Positions 43,339-54,672 of a stretch of DNA of 64,000 nucleotides are shown here, piece by piece; position 1 is the stretch's first letter; the number at the start of each line of letters is the position of its first letter. Source of the DNA: Linnemannia hyalina (Eukaryota > Mortierellomycota > Mortierellomycetes > Mortierellales > Mortierellaceae); assembly GCA_019671135.1 (NCBI GenBank), contig JAHRHY010000011.1, forward strand, positions 1,914,885 through 1,978,884, read 5' to 3'. Position numbers and translations under genes: made by a program. The notes under the pieces were generated by a model that was not told where the DNA came from, did no database searches, and saw nothing but the letters and a program-made list of their open reading frames with translations.

Positions 43339-44012
43339 TATGTCATTCTTTTATAGTCTCCTAATATCACGTGAGTAAACATGTTGGGATGAGAAGGCAG
43401 AGGGGGGGAACTATTAAGGGGAGGAGCAACAAAGCACAGAGGAGAGGAGGAATTATGGAGAGTGAGCTCAATGACAACGAGTGTGAAGATGATAGACAGG
43501 AAGATGGATATCCAATATAAGAGAGAAATGCGTAGTGAGAGGGACAAATATGAGGAAAGACAACTTTTATGAGGAGAGAGAGAAAAAGGGAAAAAAAGAA
43601 GTGATGATCTGTCTAGGGCTAACTACCTATCTTATAGGAAATCGAGAGGGGTCATGACTATGGTAGAATCATTATCTATGGCGGAGCAGGTTATAGGTGA
43701 AAGCGATAGTAGATACCAAAGAGCGATAGGCACACATAGAGAGCGATGGTAGCTACTTTGGATCGATGGAGGTCGGCGCCGAAGGTGAGCACGCCGAACT
43801 ACGAGATTCTAGGGAAGAGCATTGATGTGGTGGCTTAGACACGCCAAACGCAGCAACATGCAGCTGCTGCGACTATCAACTGTTAAACATCTCACACATG
43901 TTGTGCGCGTACACAACAACTTCCAGTCGCATTTCGAAGCCTAAGCTCAAAGTCCCTAAGGAAACAAAAACCATTTCTGAAGATGAAGCACCTCGGTACA
44001 CCCTCTCGAGAT
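43339..44012. other. purine-rich DNA without gene
   Basis: A/G-rich stretch (43380-43610), then unremarkable sequence. I see no gene, repeat or RNA in it. Confidence 0.5.
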
Positions 44013-44453
44013 CTAGGAACTCGGGAAGACCTGGCACTGATTTATAGGGATATGCCTGCCAGGAACCAAAGGTAGAGACTCCTTTTTGTAATTCAAAAAG
44101 TGTGGCACCAGTTTGAGGACATTCTCCTCAGGAGAGCTGGGAAGACTCTCCTCCACACTGGTAAGAGCAGCTTCGCACTCCACTATCTGCTTCTCGATCT
44201 GAACTTGTTCAGCTCTCATTGCATCAAGTTGAATGGTCAACTGTCTCTCGCGCATACTCTCTTCTGTCAGCGACTCTCGAACCGCAACCAGAGAATGATC
44301 AGCTGCCAGACAGGCCTGTTTACGCTTGTTCTGCTTCAACAGGCCCTTCAAGCGGTCGAGAAAGGCATGCAGCTTGTGAATTGCAGCCTCCATCTCATTG
44401 TGGTCCTGAGCCATAAGGGGAGTATTCACATCCATGGTAGTGCTGTTGAACAT
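44013..44453 (-). CDS. coiled-coil protein (146 aa), function unknown
   Basis: From the ATG at 44453 (or 44435) the frame encodes a highly helical chain: residues about 18-110 form a near-continuous coiled coil rich in Leu, Glu, Gln and Lys, interrupted once by ACLAADHSLVAV. The last 30 residues look unlike the rest and may be intron read-through, so the real 3' end could lie further on. A TATA-like TATAAATTAG lies on the minus strand near 44597. Small kinetochore coiled-coil proteins such as Spc24 have a similar build, but I see no decisive motif. Confidence 0.5.
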   Translation of the reverse strand: MFNSTTMDVNTPLMAQDHNEMEAAIHKLHAFLDRLKGLLKQNKRKQACLAADHSLVAVRESLTEESMRERQLTIQLDAMRAEQVQIEKQIVECEAALTSVEESLPSSPEENVLKLVPHFLNYKKESLPLVPGRHIPINQCQVFPSS

Positions 44454-44708
44454 TGTGAAGAGAAAGATAAGAACGGTTGGTGTGTGTGTGTGTGATTTTA
44501 ACGGTCAACAGTAGTCGTCAAAAAAAGTCAAATTTTAGGTGGAAAATTGAAAGACGAGAAAGAAGGTGGTCGTTGACCTGTTTATTGAACACACTAATTT
44601 ATATGGTTCTTCGTCAAATAAAAACAACCCCTGTAACTCGTCACCAGTGCTCTGCAATATGGCTGCCTTCGACAGCATTGTTGGCATTGACATCAATGGG
44701 GATGTTGA

Positions 44709-44951
44709 TCATGGGGCGCTCCTTTTGGCATTGGTAACAATGTTGCCTGTGGCCTCTGGCGCGTAAGTATGATCAATAGTGCCCTGGTCCCAGTTCCAGT
44801 GATCCGCAGCATGTGAGGCATTGACCTCAGCCTCGACGTGAATGGGGATGTTGACCAATGGGGCGTCTCTCTTGACGGTGACAGGCAACGCGGCTGCCAT
44901 GGCGGCGAGGGCGACAGCAGAGAGCATAAGGGGGATGGTGGTGGCCTTCAT
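44709..44951 (-). pseudogene. secreted Kex2-type repeat precursor, frameshifted in its second repeat
   Basis: Starts at the ATG at 44951 (MKATTIPLMLSAVALAAMAA), a clear signal peptide. After a Lys-Arg site comes DAPLVNIPIHVEAEVNASHA plus ADHW; after a second Lys-Arg site a similar module begins with SAP, but one base is missing and the frame stops at 44709-44711. In the next frame the module continues (INIPIDVNANNAVEGS, then HIAEHW) to a stop near 44641. Dibasic sites before repeated modules are typical of fungal Kex2-processed peptide precursors. A longer upstream open frame exists only through the hexanucleotide repeat and is not used, since the TATA lies inside it. Confidence 0.65.
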
Positions 44952-45022
44952 TGTATAGGTGGTTTTGGGAGTCTTTTTTTGTTTTGGTTCGTTGGGCGTA
45001 TGGGAAGCGAGATGAAGAGTGA

Positions 45023-45098
45023 AGATGAGGATGGGGATGAGGATGAGGATGAGGATGAGGATGAGGATGAGGATGAGGATGAGGATGAGGATGAGGAT
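45023..45098. repeat. (GATGAG)n hexanucleotide array
   Basis: About twelve units of GATGAG (CTCATC on the transcribed strand) within the presumed 5' leader of the repeat-precursor gene. Likely length-polymorphic. Confidence 0.9.
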
Positions 45099-45123
45099 AG
45101 ATGGTACAACGTCCGCGGTCGTT

Positions 45124-45133
45124 GCTTTTATAC
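45124..45133 (-). promoter_or_regulatory. TATA box of the Kex2-type precursor gene
   Basis: AGTATAAAAG on the minus strand, about 175 bp before the ATG. Transcription should start near 45095, next to the hexanucleotide array. Confidence 0.55.
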
Positions 45134-45476
45134 TCGAGAACGAAAGCGTTGGGAACACCGTATCTAAGACGCGCGCCTCTGCATTCTTCACACGATGTTC
45201 TTCCTCACCGGCAGCCAGCGTCTGCGGTCGAAGCTCACTGCAGGCTATGCCTATGGCAAGTATGGATGGCACAGCTGCTACTGCTTCTACAGAGCAAGGA
45301 TGCGGCGGCCGTCAAGGAGAAGATGGCCGCATGAGAAGAGGATACCAATAGATGAAGGCGGTACCAGAGTATCAAGGGCAGATAGTTATCAAGGTTGGAT
45401 GCTGCAGCCTGCTTCTGTTTGCTATCCAGCTCAGCTCTTGTCCCCTTCGCATCCCCGCCCAGTCTATTCTCTGCTC

Positions 45477-45645
45477 TGGTGGTGAGGAGGAGCGAAGTGA
45501 AAAATATAGCGTACCTTGGAGTAAGTGAGAAAGAAGATGGGGGATCGTTTATTACTAAGTCTAGGGTTTAAATACTAAGGGACACTGCCCTTAATTATCT
45601 CACTGATTACACTTCTTGATAATGTACAGTCACGAAAATGCGACA
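45477..45645 (-). repeat. Gypsy-2 3' LTR (borders approximate)
   Basis: On the minus strand it begins TGTCGCATTTTCGTGACTG right after a polypurine tract (AAAGGGAGAGGAAAGC, 45646-45661) and contains a TATTTAAA-type box. Its far border near 45477-45484 is inferred from a TG and cannot be confirmed without the second LTR. Confidence 0.55.
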
Positions 45646-45716
45646 GCTTTCCTCTCCCTTTGAAGAACGAATTATGAGTTCTTGGATTTCAAAGGCATGT
45701 AGTGGATGGACATAAT

Positions 45717-48700
45717 TTATGTCTTACTTCGATTGCGGGTCCGCCTGCGTTTACGCCTTGGCGGCAATAATGATTCTTCTTCTTCATGTTGTTCTTCGTC
45801 TTGTTGTTCTTCTTGTTCATCATCAGAATCTGCAGGGGAATCGGCTGTTATCAGAGGATTTGGTTGTTCATTAATGCTTTCTTTATCTTTCCAGTAGGAA
45901 GTAAGAGAAGATCGTTCAACAAAGTTCTCTTCTGGTTCCCAGGTGTTGAGCTTGTTGGAATAGTTTTTCCATTTGACGAAATATTCTTTCTTCGTACTGT
46001 CATGTGTATGTTGCCTATGTGCTACCACTTTTTCCACCTCATAGGTGTCTGATTCATCGGCGTCGTCAAGGACCAGTTTGAGTTGAGATGGTGCGTATGA
46101 TCTTTCTAAAATAGCGCCAGTTCCATCTTTAAGGATATATGCGCCACCCGCGTTGCGGTTGACTACTGTGTATGGTCCTTCATATCTTGGTGATAATTTT
46201 TCGCCGAGAATTGGATCAAGTGTCATCACTTTGGCTCCATCGGGGAACTCGTTGAGTAATACTGTACGATTGAACCTCTCTATCATTCTCTTTTGAGTGT
46301 TCTCTGTATTTTCTTTGATTGCTGGAAAGACTGTTTTGGTCATGTACTCAAGTCGTTCAAGAAGTTTATCTTGTGTTAATGGATTGTTTTTCTCATCACA
46401 GAAGTGGCTGAAACCGTTGTTTTGACGTGCAAAGAAGAGTGAAAATGGAGATGAGTTGTGTAGTGATACAATGCGTGTGTTCATCGATAATTGAATGAAA
46501 GGAAGGTGTTCGTCCCACATATGCCTTTCCTCGAGAACTTGTTTTCTGATCATTTGTACGGCTGTTTTGACATGGTTTTCGGCCACACCATTGCCGCGAG
46601 GGTGGTAAGGGGTAATAAGACGATGGTCGATGCACATTTTTGTGGTCAAAAGTTTTGTAATTGTATTGACGAATTCTCCACCATTGTCAGATTGAAGTAT
46701 TTTAGGAAAGCCGATCAAACAGAATAATTCCCATAGCGCAGTGGCTACAGTTAGACCTTTTTTGTTTGGCAAGGCGCGCAAGAAAACAAATCGCGTACAA
46801 ACATCAACAACTACAAGTAGTCGGACGTTTTTGTTCTTTGTCAACGGAAGCGGACCTGCCAGATCAATGGCTATGTGTTCTCCTGGAAGTTGAGCATTGA
46901 TGGCTTTCATAGGATGGTATCCTTTTCGTGCAATATTGAATCGTTGACATTCTCGGCATCGTTTGATAAAATCGACACATTCTTGTGACAGATGAGGCCA
47001 AGTAAGTCCTTGTTCATGAATAGAATTGACCATTGCGTTTGCTCCAATATGTCCCATTGCATGGGTTGTAAACAATATATTGTTTCTTTTAACTGGATCT
47101 ACTTCTTTGCGTTCAGTTTCTTTATCTTGGATTAGATGCATGTAGGAAATAATTTTCTTTTGATCAGCTTTAGTTGTATTTTTATTTGTGATTTCAATTG
47201 GATATAGGCGTGATAGGGCATCGGGTAATACGTTAAGAATGCCTGGGCGATAGTGCACCGTGAAAGTATAGTTTAAGATTGTTTCTTGCCAGTTGGTGAG
47301 CATTGAGTTGAGCTCAGGTTGAGTATGGATGTATACAAGTGAACGATGATCGGTATATAAGTCAAAGTGTCTTCCCCAGAGGTAGTAGTGAAAACGATTG
47401 AGCGCAAAGACAATCGCTAACAATTCTCTATGCGTTGCTGAATATCTGCGTTCACGATCTTGCAAAAGATCGCGACATGAATGATATATAGTTGATAGTG
47501 TCTGGGTACTTTGGACCCTTTGGAAGTTGATAGAGTACAGCGCCAATCCCGACGTTAGAAGCATCGGTGGCTACATAGAAAGGTTGACTGAAGTCTGGGA
47601 AGGACAAGACAGGGGCTATGAGCAAGATATTTCGTAGTGCATCAAAGGCGCGCTTCTGCTCATCATTCATTACGAAAGAGTCGGTTCGACTGCGAAGTGC
47701 ATCTAGAGGTGCTGCGACCGTACTGAAGTTTGGAACATATTCACGGAAAAAATTACACGTTCCGAGGTAAGATTGGATTTGTTTGGCGCAAGTGGCATAT
47801 TCCACCTTGTGCATGTTCACAAGCTTCTTGGTGTCAACACTCTTGCCATGGAGACCCACAAGGAATCCAAGGAGTGAGATCTGTGTGCTGAAGAAGTTGC
47901 ATTTATCGCGGTTGATAATTAATTTTGCCTCGTTGAGACGTTTAATTACAATCTTTACGTGTTCAGCGTGCTCTTTTCTCGAACGTGAAAATATAACGAT
48001 GTCATCAATAAAGTTGCACACAAACGGTAGATCACCGAGGATCCGGTTCATTCCACGCTGAAATAGACTCGACAGAGGCTTCAAACCAAATGGTGCTTTT
48101 TTGAACATGTATTGAGTACCCTTATGCATGAATGCCGTGAGAGGTTGGTCCTCTTCGTGGATTGGTAGTCTGTGGTATGCTTGTGTGAGATCGATCGTGG
48201 TGTACACAGCGTTGCCTGATAGGCGGTTGAGAATATCTGGTATAAGTGGCAATGGATAATTGTCGTCTGGTAGGTGTTTGTTTAAGGGTCTTGGATCAAG
48301 ACACACACGCCATAGTGTTTTGTTTCCTTCTGCATCTTTCTTTGCTGCTAGCGTTAATGAATTGTTATGGACGTTGCCTACAGGGGCTAGTTTGATTACA
48401 TCGTCATTCTTCCATTTCCTGATTGCTTCATCGAAAATAGGAATTTGTTTTTCTGCAAATGGACGCGGTCGTCTAAAAAGCACAGTGCCTTCAGGTACAG
48501 GAAGAAATACCTTCATTTCCGGAACGGGACAATGACTGGTGACGGGAACTTGTTTATTCTCCTTTAGTACACCTTCAATAGCCTTGAGGAAGGTTTCTTT
48601 TTCTTTGATATATTGTTTTGTTTTTTCCTGACTTGGAATTTTTCCTGGTATGAGTGAAGGTTTGTGGTCCGGATCTGGATCTGGAAGAGTTGTAGCATCC

Positions 48701-49110
48701 GCTCCTGGGTCAGGTAGTCCGGTTATGCCCAGTCCAAATCGGTGGAAGAGATCGATTCCAATTGTGAATGGATATTGCTGATCTATGACCTCCAGTGGTG
48801 CTGACACATAGTGAATTCCAACCTGTAGTTCGATGTTATCTGTTCTTCCAGTTCTTGGGATTGTGATTGACTGATCAACGAGCGTGATGACTCCATCGAC
48901 TGGGTTGATGTTCACTTTGTGTTTTTCTGCTATGTCCCGACGAATGCAAGAGTCTGTGGCTCCTGTGTCAACTAGTGCTTCGTACTTCTCTCCTTCGAAT
49001 GTGATGGTAGTGAGAACTCTTTTTTCTCTGTCGGAGATGTTGGGTGCTTGTAGTGCTCGCAAAGTGATTGTTTTATTGTTTGTTGAATTGTAGAAGCTAA
49101 GCGAATCCAT
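45717..49110 (-). pseudogene. pol: Gypsy-2 Pol with chromodomain, one frameshift
   Basis: From the ATG at 49110: protease (ALVDTGATDSCIR), reverse transcriptase (CNFIDDIVIFSRS), RNase H start (YVATDASNVGIGAV). At 47464-47467 a run of four A, where three are expected, shifts the frame; the next frame continues with RRYSATHRELLAIVFAL, integrase zinc finger (H...H...CRECQRF), core (IDLAGPLP, LQSDNGGEF, NGVAENHVK) and chromodomain (YEVEKVV...YFVKWKNYSNKLNTWEPEEN), ending in an acidic then basic tail. Apart from this single-base insertion all catalytic motifs are present. Confidence 0.9.
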
Positions 49111-49173
49111 TTTCCCTAGCAGTTCCTGTAAAAGGGTGTCCTCAAGTCGTATCGCCCGAATGTTATTGTGTAA

Positions 49174-50946
49174 TTATGTTGATCCTGGTAGAATGGATGA
49201 TGAGGCGACAGTGATGCTTGGGTTGTTTGTGCTTGCTTGCTTTGATAGTTGTTGTTGGTTGCGGAGGTGAAGTGCTTGTTTTATTGTAAACTTATGGGCA
49301 CGCGAAAGAGAAATTAGTTCCGGCTCTTCTTCGGTGGCTTTGTTGTTTGTTGTATGACTGCTTAATGCAAATTCCTCTTTCTTTGCGTTCTGATTTGATT
49401 GACATTCCTTTATTTCTCCCCCCTTTTCAACATCTAAACGCATATCCAAACAAGGGCTTGGCACTGACACCGTTGTGGCAGGCGTGGGGTTTGTACGTAC
49501 TCGTTGTATGACAGGAATGCGATTAACACCAGTAGCATTATTTTTGATTGTTATGGCACATTGTGTATGTTGTGTATTCAGTTCTATATTGTCTATGTTG
49601 TTTATGTTGCTAATGCTATTGTTTATGTTTTTAGTGTCGAGGGACTCGACCAAGTGGCTCATAATGTCCGTCTTGTCTGCGTGATCATTAGGATTGCTGG
49701 TTGCCTGCGGGTTATTTTGCAGAGAGAAGGGTATGTCAGTGTTATTATTGCTTCGATTAAATGTTAATTCAGCATAATTATTTAGTTTCATTGCATTTAT
49801 GGTGATGGTAGATTGCTTACCTTGAGTACCGTTCTGCTGTTGTTCTTGACGCATTCTTGTGCGGCAGTCTGCATAGGTGTGACCCCTGTTGCTGCAGAAT
49901 GTGCAGAATCGGCAGTCCTTGGTTTCGTGCGAGTTATTCCAGCTGCAGCCTTGGCAGAACTTCATGCCTGCTCGAGGAGGTTGCCCGGGTGCTTGCCCAA
50001 AAGGGGGCTGACTGTTGCTGCGTCCCATGGGGTTCATTCTCCCTTGTCCTCGGCCTCGGAAAGTTCCTCTGAGTGCTCCGCGAGATGCTCCGCGTGATCC
50101 TCGAACTCCATTTGGGAAGGTGTTGTGCCGTGGCCCAAAAGACTGCTGCTGCTGTTGCAATTGATCCTGAGATCGTCCCACTGCCCGAGGTTGATCGATT
50201 GCATCCTCAGGTCCCGTTAATGTGCTCATCAGTGCACATAGGGTATTGATCGATTTAAAGGCTGTGGCGTCTGGGTTCTTTATCTGATGCTTAAAGAGCA
50301 GGAAATCGTACTCCATCCCCGGGATCGACCTCCCGAGTTGATGAAGGATGATGTCGTTATCGTCTTGGATTCCATTCACTCGTGCATGCCGAAGGATACG
50401 AGCGGAATAACGGTTATACGTCTCGCCCATATTGCGTCCCATGTCTGCCATGTTCCGCATGTTCTCCAAACGTTCCTCTTTGGTGAGGCAGATGCTGAGG
50501 AATACCTTCTCCGCCATGTCCCAACCGATGTTTCCTTCGATGGCGGCGAATCGACGTTGTAGCTCTTGTTGATAATGGTCGTCGTTAGTGAGGACGATGA
50601 GATACCGATGACACTCGTTTTCGAAGGTATCCATGCCGAGACGTGTTTTGAGATGGGTTGCGAAGCGCTCGAGAAAGACTCTGGTCTCATTGGTTTCATA
50701 GGCTGTGGCTGGATTCAACGAGAATCTGGGCATGTCGGGTGTTGGTTTCATGGCCGCTTGTTGGGTCATTGATGTTGCGACTACCGCCGTTGGGGTGTTG
50801 TTGGCAATTGTTGCGGTCGCTGCTGTTGGCGTTAATATGGTGGAGTGTGCTGAGATGGTGGACCCTGGGTGCTTCTTTATCCTGAGCTCATACAGCGATG
50901 ACTCCAGTTGCTTGATCAATTGTGCATTGTCTTTCTCCTTGTCTTT
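49174..50946 (-). pseudogene. gag: Gypsy-2 Gag, N-terminus cut off by element Y
   Basis: The open frame reaches 50946, the exact border of Y, with no start codon of its own near the border (KDKEKDNAQLIKQLESS begins it). It holds a capsid-like helical domain (residues about 60-250 of the part seen), a Gln/Gly/Arg-rich linker, a Cys/His zinc-knuckle cluster (FCQGCSWNNSHETKDC, FCTFCSNRGHTYADC) and a low-complexity Asn-rich tail. Confidence 0.85.
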
Positions 50947-51443
50947 GGAGGCCTTTCAAGTCCAAATTATCATATGGTGTTTGTTACATCTCTGCAGATC
51001 TTAACGATATCCACCGCGTCCATTAGAGGAGAATGTATATATGATACCAAGCATATAAGACAACCATTGTAACATTTTTTGTTTAACTATCCTACTAAAC
51101 ACCAACCTATTCTCCAAACAACAAAGTCTTCTTATTTTTCGCACACCAAACTCTTGAATATGTCCATCTACTATTAACCTGTAACCCTCACTGCAAGATT
51201 CGACAGAGTAGTTCTTGTATGTGATCATCTAAAGCACTTGTATTCTCAACTGTATCTTTGTCGTGAAATACAGGGGAGAGATTACATTTTAAAAATTCTT
51301 GTGCTGTCTATTGCTATTTTATTCTGTGTTCTGTTGCCCACTATGAAGAGATATGCCAGTTATGGAAGTCAACACTCCGTTCCTTGGACTTTGGATATTT
51401 TTTATATGCCTTTTTATATCCTCTGCACATGAAGGGGCCGCTA
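50947..51443 (-). repeat. 497-bp terminal unit of Y, left copy
   Basis: Reverse complement of the sequence at 31316-31812 with only a few substitutions; also related to 4660-4752. It starts GGAGGCCTTTCAAGTCC and ends GGGGCCGCTA. Confidence 0.9.
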
Positions 51444-51665
51444 GATGAACACATTCAAGATATTGGTGAGCGAAAAATAAGAAGACTTTGTTGTTTGGAG
51501 AATGTAGTTGTGTTTAGTAGGATAATCGCGCAAGGAATGTTACAGTGGTTGTTTTAAATGGTTGATATCATACATACACTCTCCTCTAATGGACGCGGTG
51601 GATATCGTCAAGATCTGCAGAGATGTAACAAACACCATATGATAATTTGGACTTGAAAGGCCTCC
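51444..51665 (+). repeat. inverted partial copy of the Y terminal unit
   Basis: Complementary to 50947-51170 with moderate divergence; ends GGCCTCC followed by TAG. With the preceding unit it forms a foldback of 719 bp with a loop of about 270 bp. Confidence 0.85.
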
Positions 51666-51788
51666 TAGGTGGAAGTGTCGAAGACATGTTACATTTTTAA
51701 AAAGTTCATGCTATATATACAACCACAAATGCCAACTGTTGACAATTGGATAGTTTTTAAAATATCTACTCTTCATCTGTCTCAACAA

Positions 51789-54035
51789 CTACCAAAACTT
51801 TACATCTGGAGAGTACAATTTAGGCAATTCCTCGATCGCGAACCCCATGGCAATTAACTTCTGCTTTTGTTTGTTGTTGGTAAATTTGTCTCGACTATAG
51901 TTACTGTCACCGTTTGCAGGTATCTTATACAGCAGTCCAACAATAATGTCCTCTTCGTACCTCTTGAGCAGATGACATCCGTCGAAAAGGTAGTTGGTTG
52001 CATATTCATGCTTCTTGTCAAACGAACATGTTGTCCATTTAATTTCGTCTTTATCTATGACGATTATACCCGAGGAGCTTTTATCTTTAGGGTACCTTTT
52101 CCACATAACATCCTCAGCATCTTTATCATCCTCAGCATCTTTATCATCTTCAGCATCGTTATCACCCTCAGCATCTTTGTCATCCTCAGCATCGTTATCA
52201 CCCTCAGCATCTTTGTCATCTTCAGCATCTTTATCACCCACCGCATCTTTGTCATCCTCAGCATCTTTATCGCCCTCAGCATCTTTATCATCCTCACATG
52301 TGCTCTCATCTTTCTGTGGCAAGCTTTGCTTATGCTCATGCGGTTTAAATCCCATAGCAAACAACTTCTCTTTTTCCTTCTGGCTAAGAGAATGACACTC
52401 TACATTCTCTGCAGCAATATGGTCATCAGTCATCAAGCCGATTACAGTGTCTTTTTTGCGCATCTTGAGAATGTGCATTCCATTTACAAGTACATTCTCG
52501 GAATATTCCAAGTACTTGTTAAGTTTTTTCCATATCACCTTGGATTTATCTGTTGGTCCTTCTACTGGTACTTCTTCTTCTACTTCGATCTCCTCGTTGA
52601 AAAGCGTCTTTCTCTCTTCATCAGACAATGGTTGAAGTTTCATCTTGCTAAGCATGGAGCGTTCCAAGATATCCAACTCTGGAACATCACCGACACCGCG
52701 CAGAGCATCAAGCGTAAACAGGCCAACGTATGTATTCTTTCCAGATAGCCTGACAATGTACTTGCCATTCATCGTAAACTTAGTTGCATACTCAAGCATG
52801 TCGTTATTAGGATGAATCATCCATCCTCTGTCCTTCGCACGTGCTATGTCTTTCTCTGATCTAATGTTATGCACCGTTGTGGCCAGTGCAAATGTATGTT
52901 CATCTTTTCCATCCTTAGAAACGTCTACATTAGAAGATGGCTCTGCATTTTTGGGCATCTCTGAATGCCTTTTCTTTCGAGAAGTCTTCTTCTCATCATC
53001 CTTAGATGACTTTTTATGAGATAGTTTTTCATCAGGGTTATCCTTAGAGGTATCATCTCCAGATTCTACATCAGGTCTGTTATTGGACTTGCCATCATCA
53101 GAGTCTTTATCATCAGGGGAATCATCGTCAGAGCCAGCATCATCAGACGTATCACCATCATCTGTATCATCGTCAGAATTCTCATCAGCAGAAGACTCTT
53201 CTATTTTTTCTACATCAGCAGGAGTTGCCTCTTGGAGTCCCATCTTTTGTAATATACGTACCTCTTTGTCAGATAATTTCGGTACAGGAAGATTTTTCCC
53301 CATGAGCTCAGGTGGACACAATACAATGTAGAGGTCCTTTTCCTTCAGCTTAATAATGTACTTGCCATTTACAGTATAGTTTTTTGCATACAGGAAAGCT
53401 GGATTAGTTGCATAACGCATCCATATGCCTGTATTAGCGAGTGGTACATTTTTCTTGGACGTTATGTCAACTACCTTTGGACTCAACGGAAAGGAGACGG
53501 CAATTATATCTTCTTCATCATCATCGGACGGCTCCTCATCCGATGACTCCTGCTTGTTTCTCTTTCGCTTCTTTGGTTCTTCATCCTCGGAAGTCATATC
53601 ATCATCTGAAGGGACAAACTCAGGAGTATGTGTCTTCTTGGTTATCTTGGAAGACTTGGTACGCTTGTTGGCAGGTGCCTTATTGTTACTGCTTTTCATA
53701 TGACCTTTATGCTGCTCTCGATGACGTCCACAGTATGTTTCACCAAGTTTGGCTACACTACCACAATTAGCGCCCTTAATGGTTGTGCCTTGACACTTGC
53801 GCGCAGGATCGTGGACATAACAATGCATGCCTTCATCATCAACTTCCTTCATGCATTTGCGCTTGGACTTGGTGCACTTTGCACCACAAAAGTAGTATCT
53901 CTCTACTCCCTCATCCTCATCAAGCGCCTTAAAGATCTTATTTGCATCTTTCTTGGTAAACTCCACTCCCTTCTTAGAAGAAAATGTCTCGAAGGCCTTG
54001 GTGATGAGCTCGATTGTAAGCTGAATGTACTGCAT
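51789..54035 (-). CDS. element Y protein with Cys-rich head and four-fold module (748 aa)
   Basis: The N-terminal 110 residues contain a Cys/His-rich zinc-finger-like region (YYFCGAKCTKSKRKC, then CYVHDPARKCQGTTIKGANC, then YCGRH). Four copies of a module of about 65-70 residues follow, separated by long acidic Ser/Asp/Lys linkers. Each has an aromatic start, YA(T/K)x(F/Y)xxxGxxI(I/L)KLxxKDxxxGL, and ends in LSxKExxxLxxMG. Between modules 3 and 4 an Asp-Lys-Asp-Ala-Glu repeat is encoded by an 18-bp tandem array (about 52108-52300). A TATA element (TATAAATAAAGG) lies near 54253. The frame is intact. I do not recognise the module; DNA or chromatin binding is a guess based on the zinc-like head and acidic linkers. 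Confidence 0.7.
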   Translation of the reverse strand: MQYIQLTIELITKAFETFSSKKGVEFTKKDANKIFKALDEDEGVERYYFCGAKCTKSKRKCMKEVDDEGMHCYVHDPARKCQGTTIKGANCGSVAKLGETYCGRHREQHKGHMKSSNNKAPANKRTKSSKITKKTHTPEFVPSDDDMTSEDEEPKKRKRNKQESSDEEPSDDDEEDIIAVSFPLSPKVVDITSKKNVPLANTGIWMRYATNPAFLYAKNYTVNGKYIIKLKEKDLYIVLCPPELMGKNLPVPKLSDKEVRILQKMGLQEATPADVEKIEESSADENSDDDTDDGDTSDDAGSDDDSPDDKDSDDGKSNNRPDVESGDDTSKDNPDEKLSHKKSSKDDEKKTSRKKRHSEMPKNAEPSSNVDVSKDGKDEHTFALATTVHNIRSEKDIARAKDRGWMIHPNNDMLEYATKFTMNGKYIVRLSGKNTYVGLFTLDALRGVGDVPELDILERSMLSKMKLQPLSDEERKTLFNEEIEVEEEVPVEGPTDKSKVIWKKLNKYLEYSENVLVNGMHILKMRKKDTVIGLMTDDHIAAENVECHSLSQKEKEKLFAMGFKPHEHKQSLPQKDESTCEDDKDAEGDKDAEDDKDAVGDKDAEDDKDAEGDNDAEDDKDAEGDNDAEDDKDAEDDKDAEDVMWKRYPKDKSSSGIIVIDKDEIKWTTCSFDKKHEYATNYLFDGCHLLKRYEEDIIVGLLYKIPANGDSNYSRDKFTNNKQKQKLIAMGFAIEELPKLYSPDVKFW

Positions 54036-54672
54036 GTTTTTGGATATGAACGATATAGATTGTACTTGTGGTATGGTGGGTGTGAATGAGCTTTCAGTTT
54101 ATGTGTGGTAGATTGCAGCTGCTTAGTACACTGATATAAAGAATTGCAATAAAAGATGGTTGTATAGGTATGGATGGTTGTATAGATATGGATAATGGTT
54201 GGTTGGTTACTAGATAAGATAAAGATTAAGCAAGAGGGAAGTGGAGTCCTTTATTTATACTAATTCATGGGACACTGCCACACTGGATATTAATAGCGCT
54301 TGCTTATTAACACTGCTTGGCGCTTAGTAACAAAAGAGTTTTAAAAAGGCATCTAAGTGGTTAATAACGTAGTGTTCCTCGTATGACGTAGATCTTGCTT
54401 ATTAAGACTGCTTGGCGTTAAAGACGGGGTTTAAAAATGGTTAAGAATGTAGTATTCTTTTATGACGTAGGTTTGTACATGTGTTTATCCTCTTTGTTAA
54501 ATAAAAAGGAATGTTGTAGAATAGCATAGAATAGCATCCGATCTACTACAATAATACCATGACTTTTAATAATAGATACCGGTGCATATTAGCGTCTAGG
54601 CAGTTAATACCGTATCTCAACGCTGACTAAATAGGCTATGTATGACTATTCTTTTAAAAACCTGCAATAAGT
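54036..54672. other. Y intergenic region with promoter and short repeats
   Basis: A minus-strand TATA near 54253 serves the 748-aa gene. Two imperfect copies of about 112 bp (from 54299 and 54409, CTTGCTTATTAA(C/G)ACTGC) lie behind it. Nothing else is seen. Confidence 0.5.

Larger units (their letters stand above)
45477..50946 (-). mobile_element. second Ty3/Gypsy chromovirus (Gypsy-2), 5' part outside or lost
   Basis: The 3' LTR, Pol and most of Gag are present on the minus strand. At 50947 the Gag frame is cut by the GGAGGCC end of element Y; the beginning of gag and the 5' LTR should lie beyond the window on the far side of Y. Confidence 0.88.

Noticed and set aside
45001..45272. N-terminal extension of the Kex2-type precursor
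   Set aside because: It runs through the hexanucleotide repeat and across the TATA box, so it is not translated.
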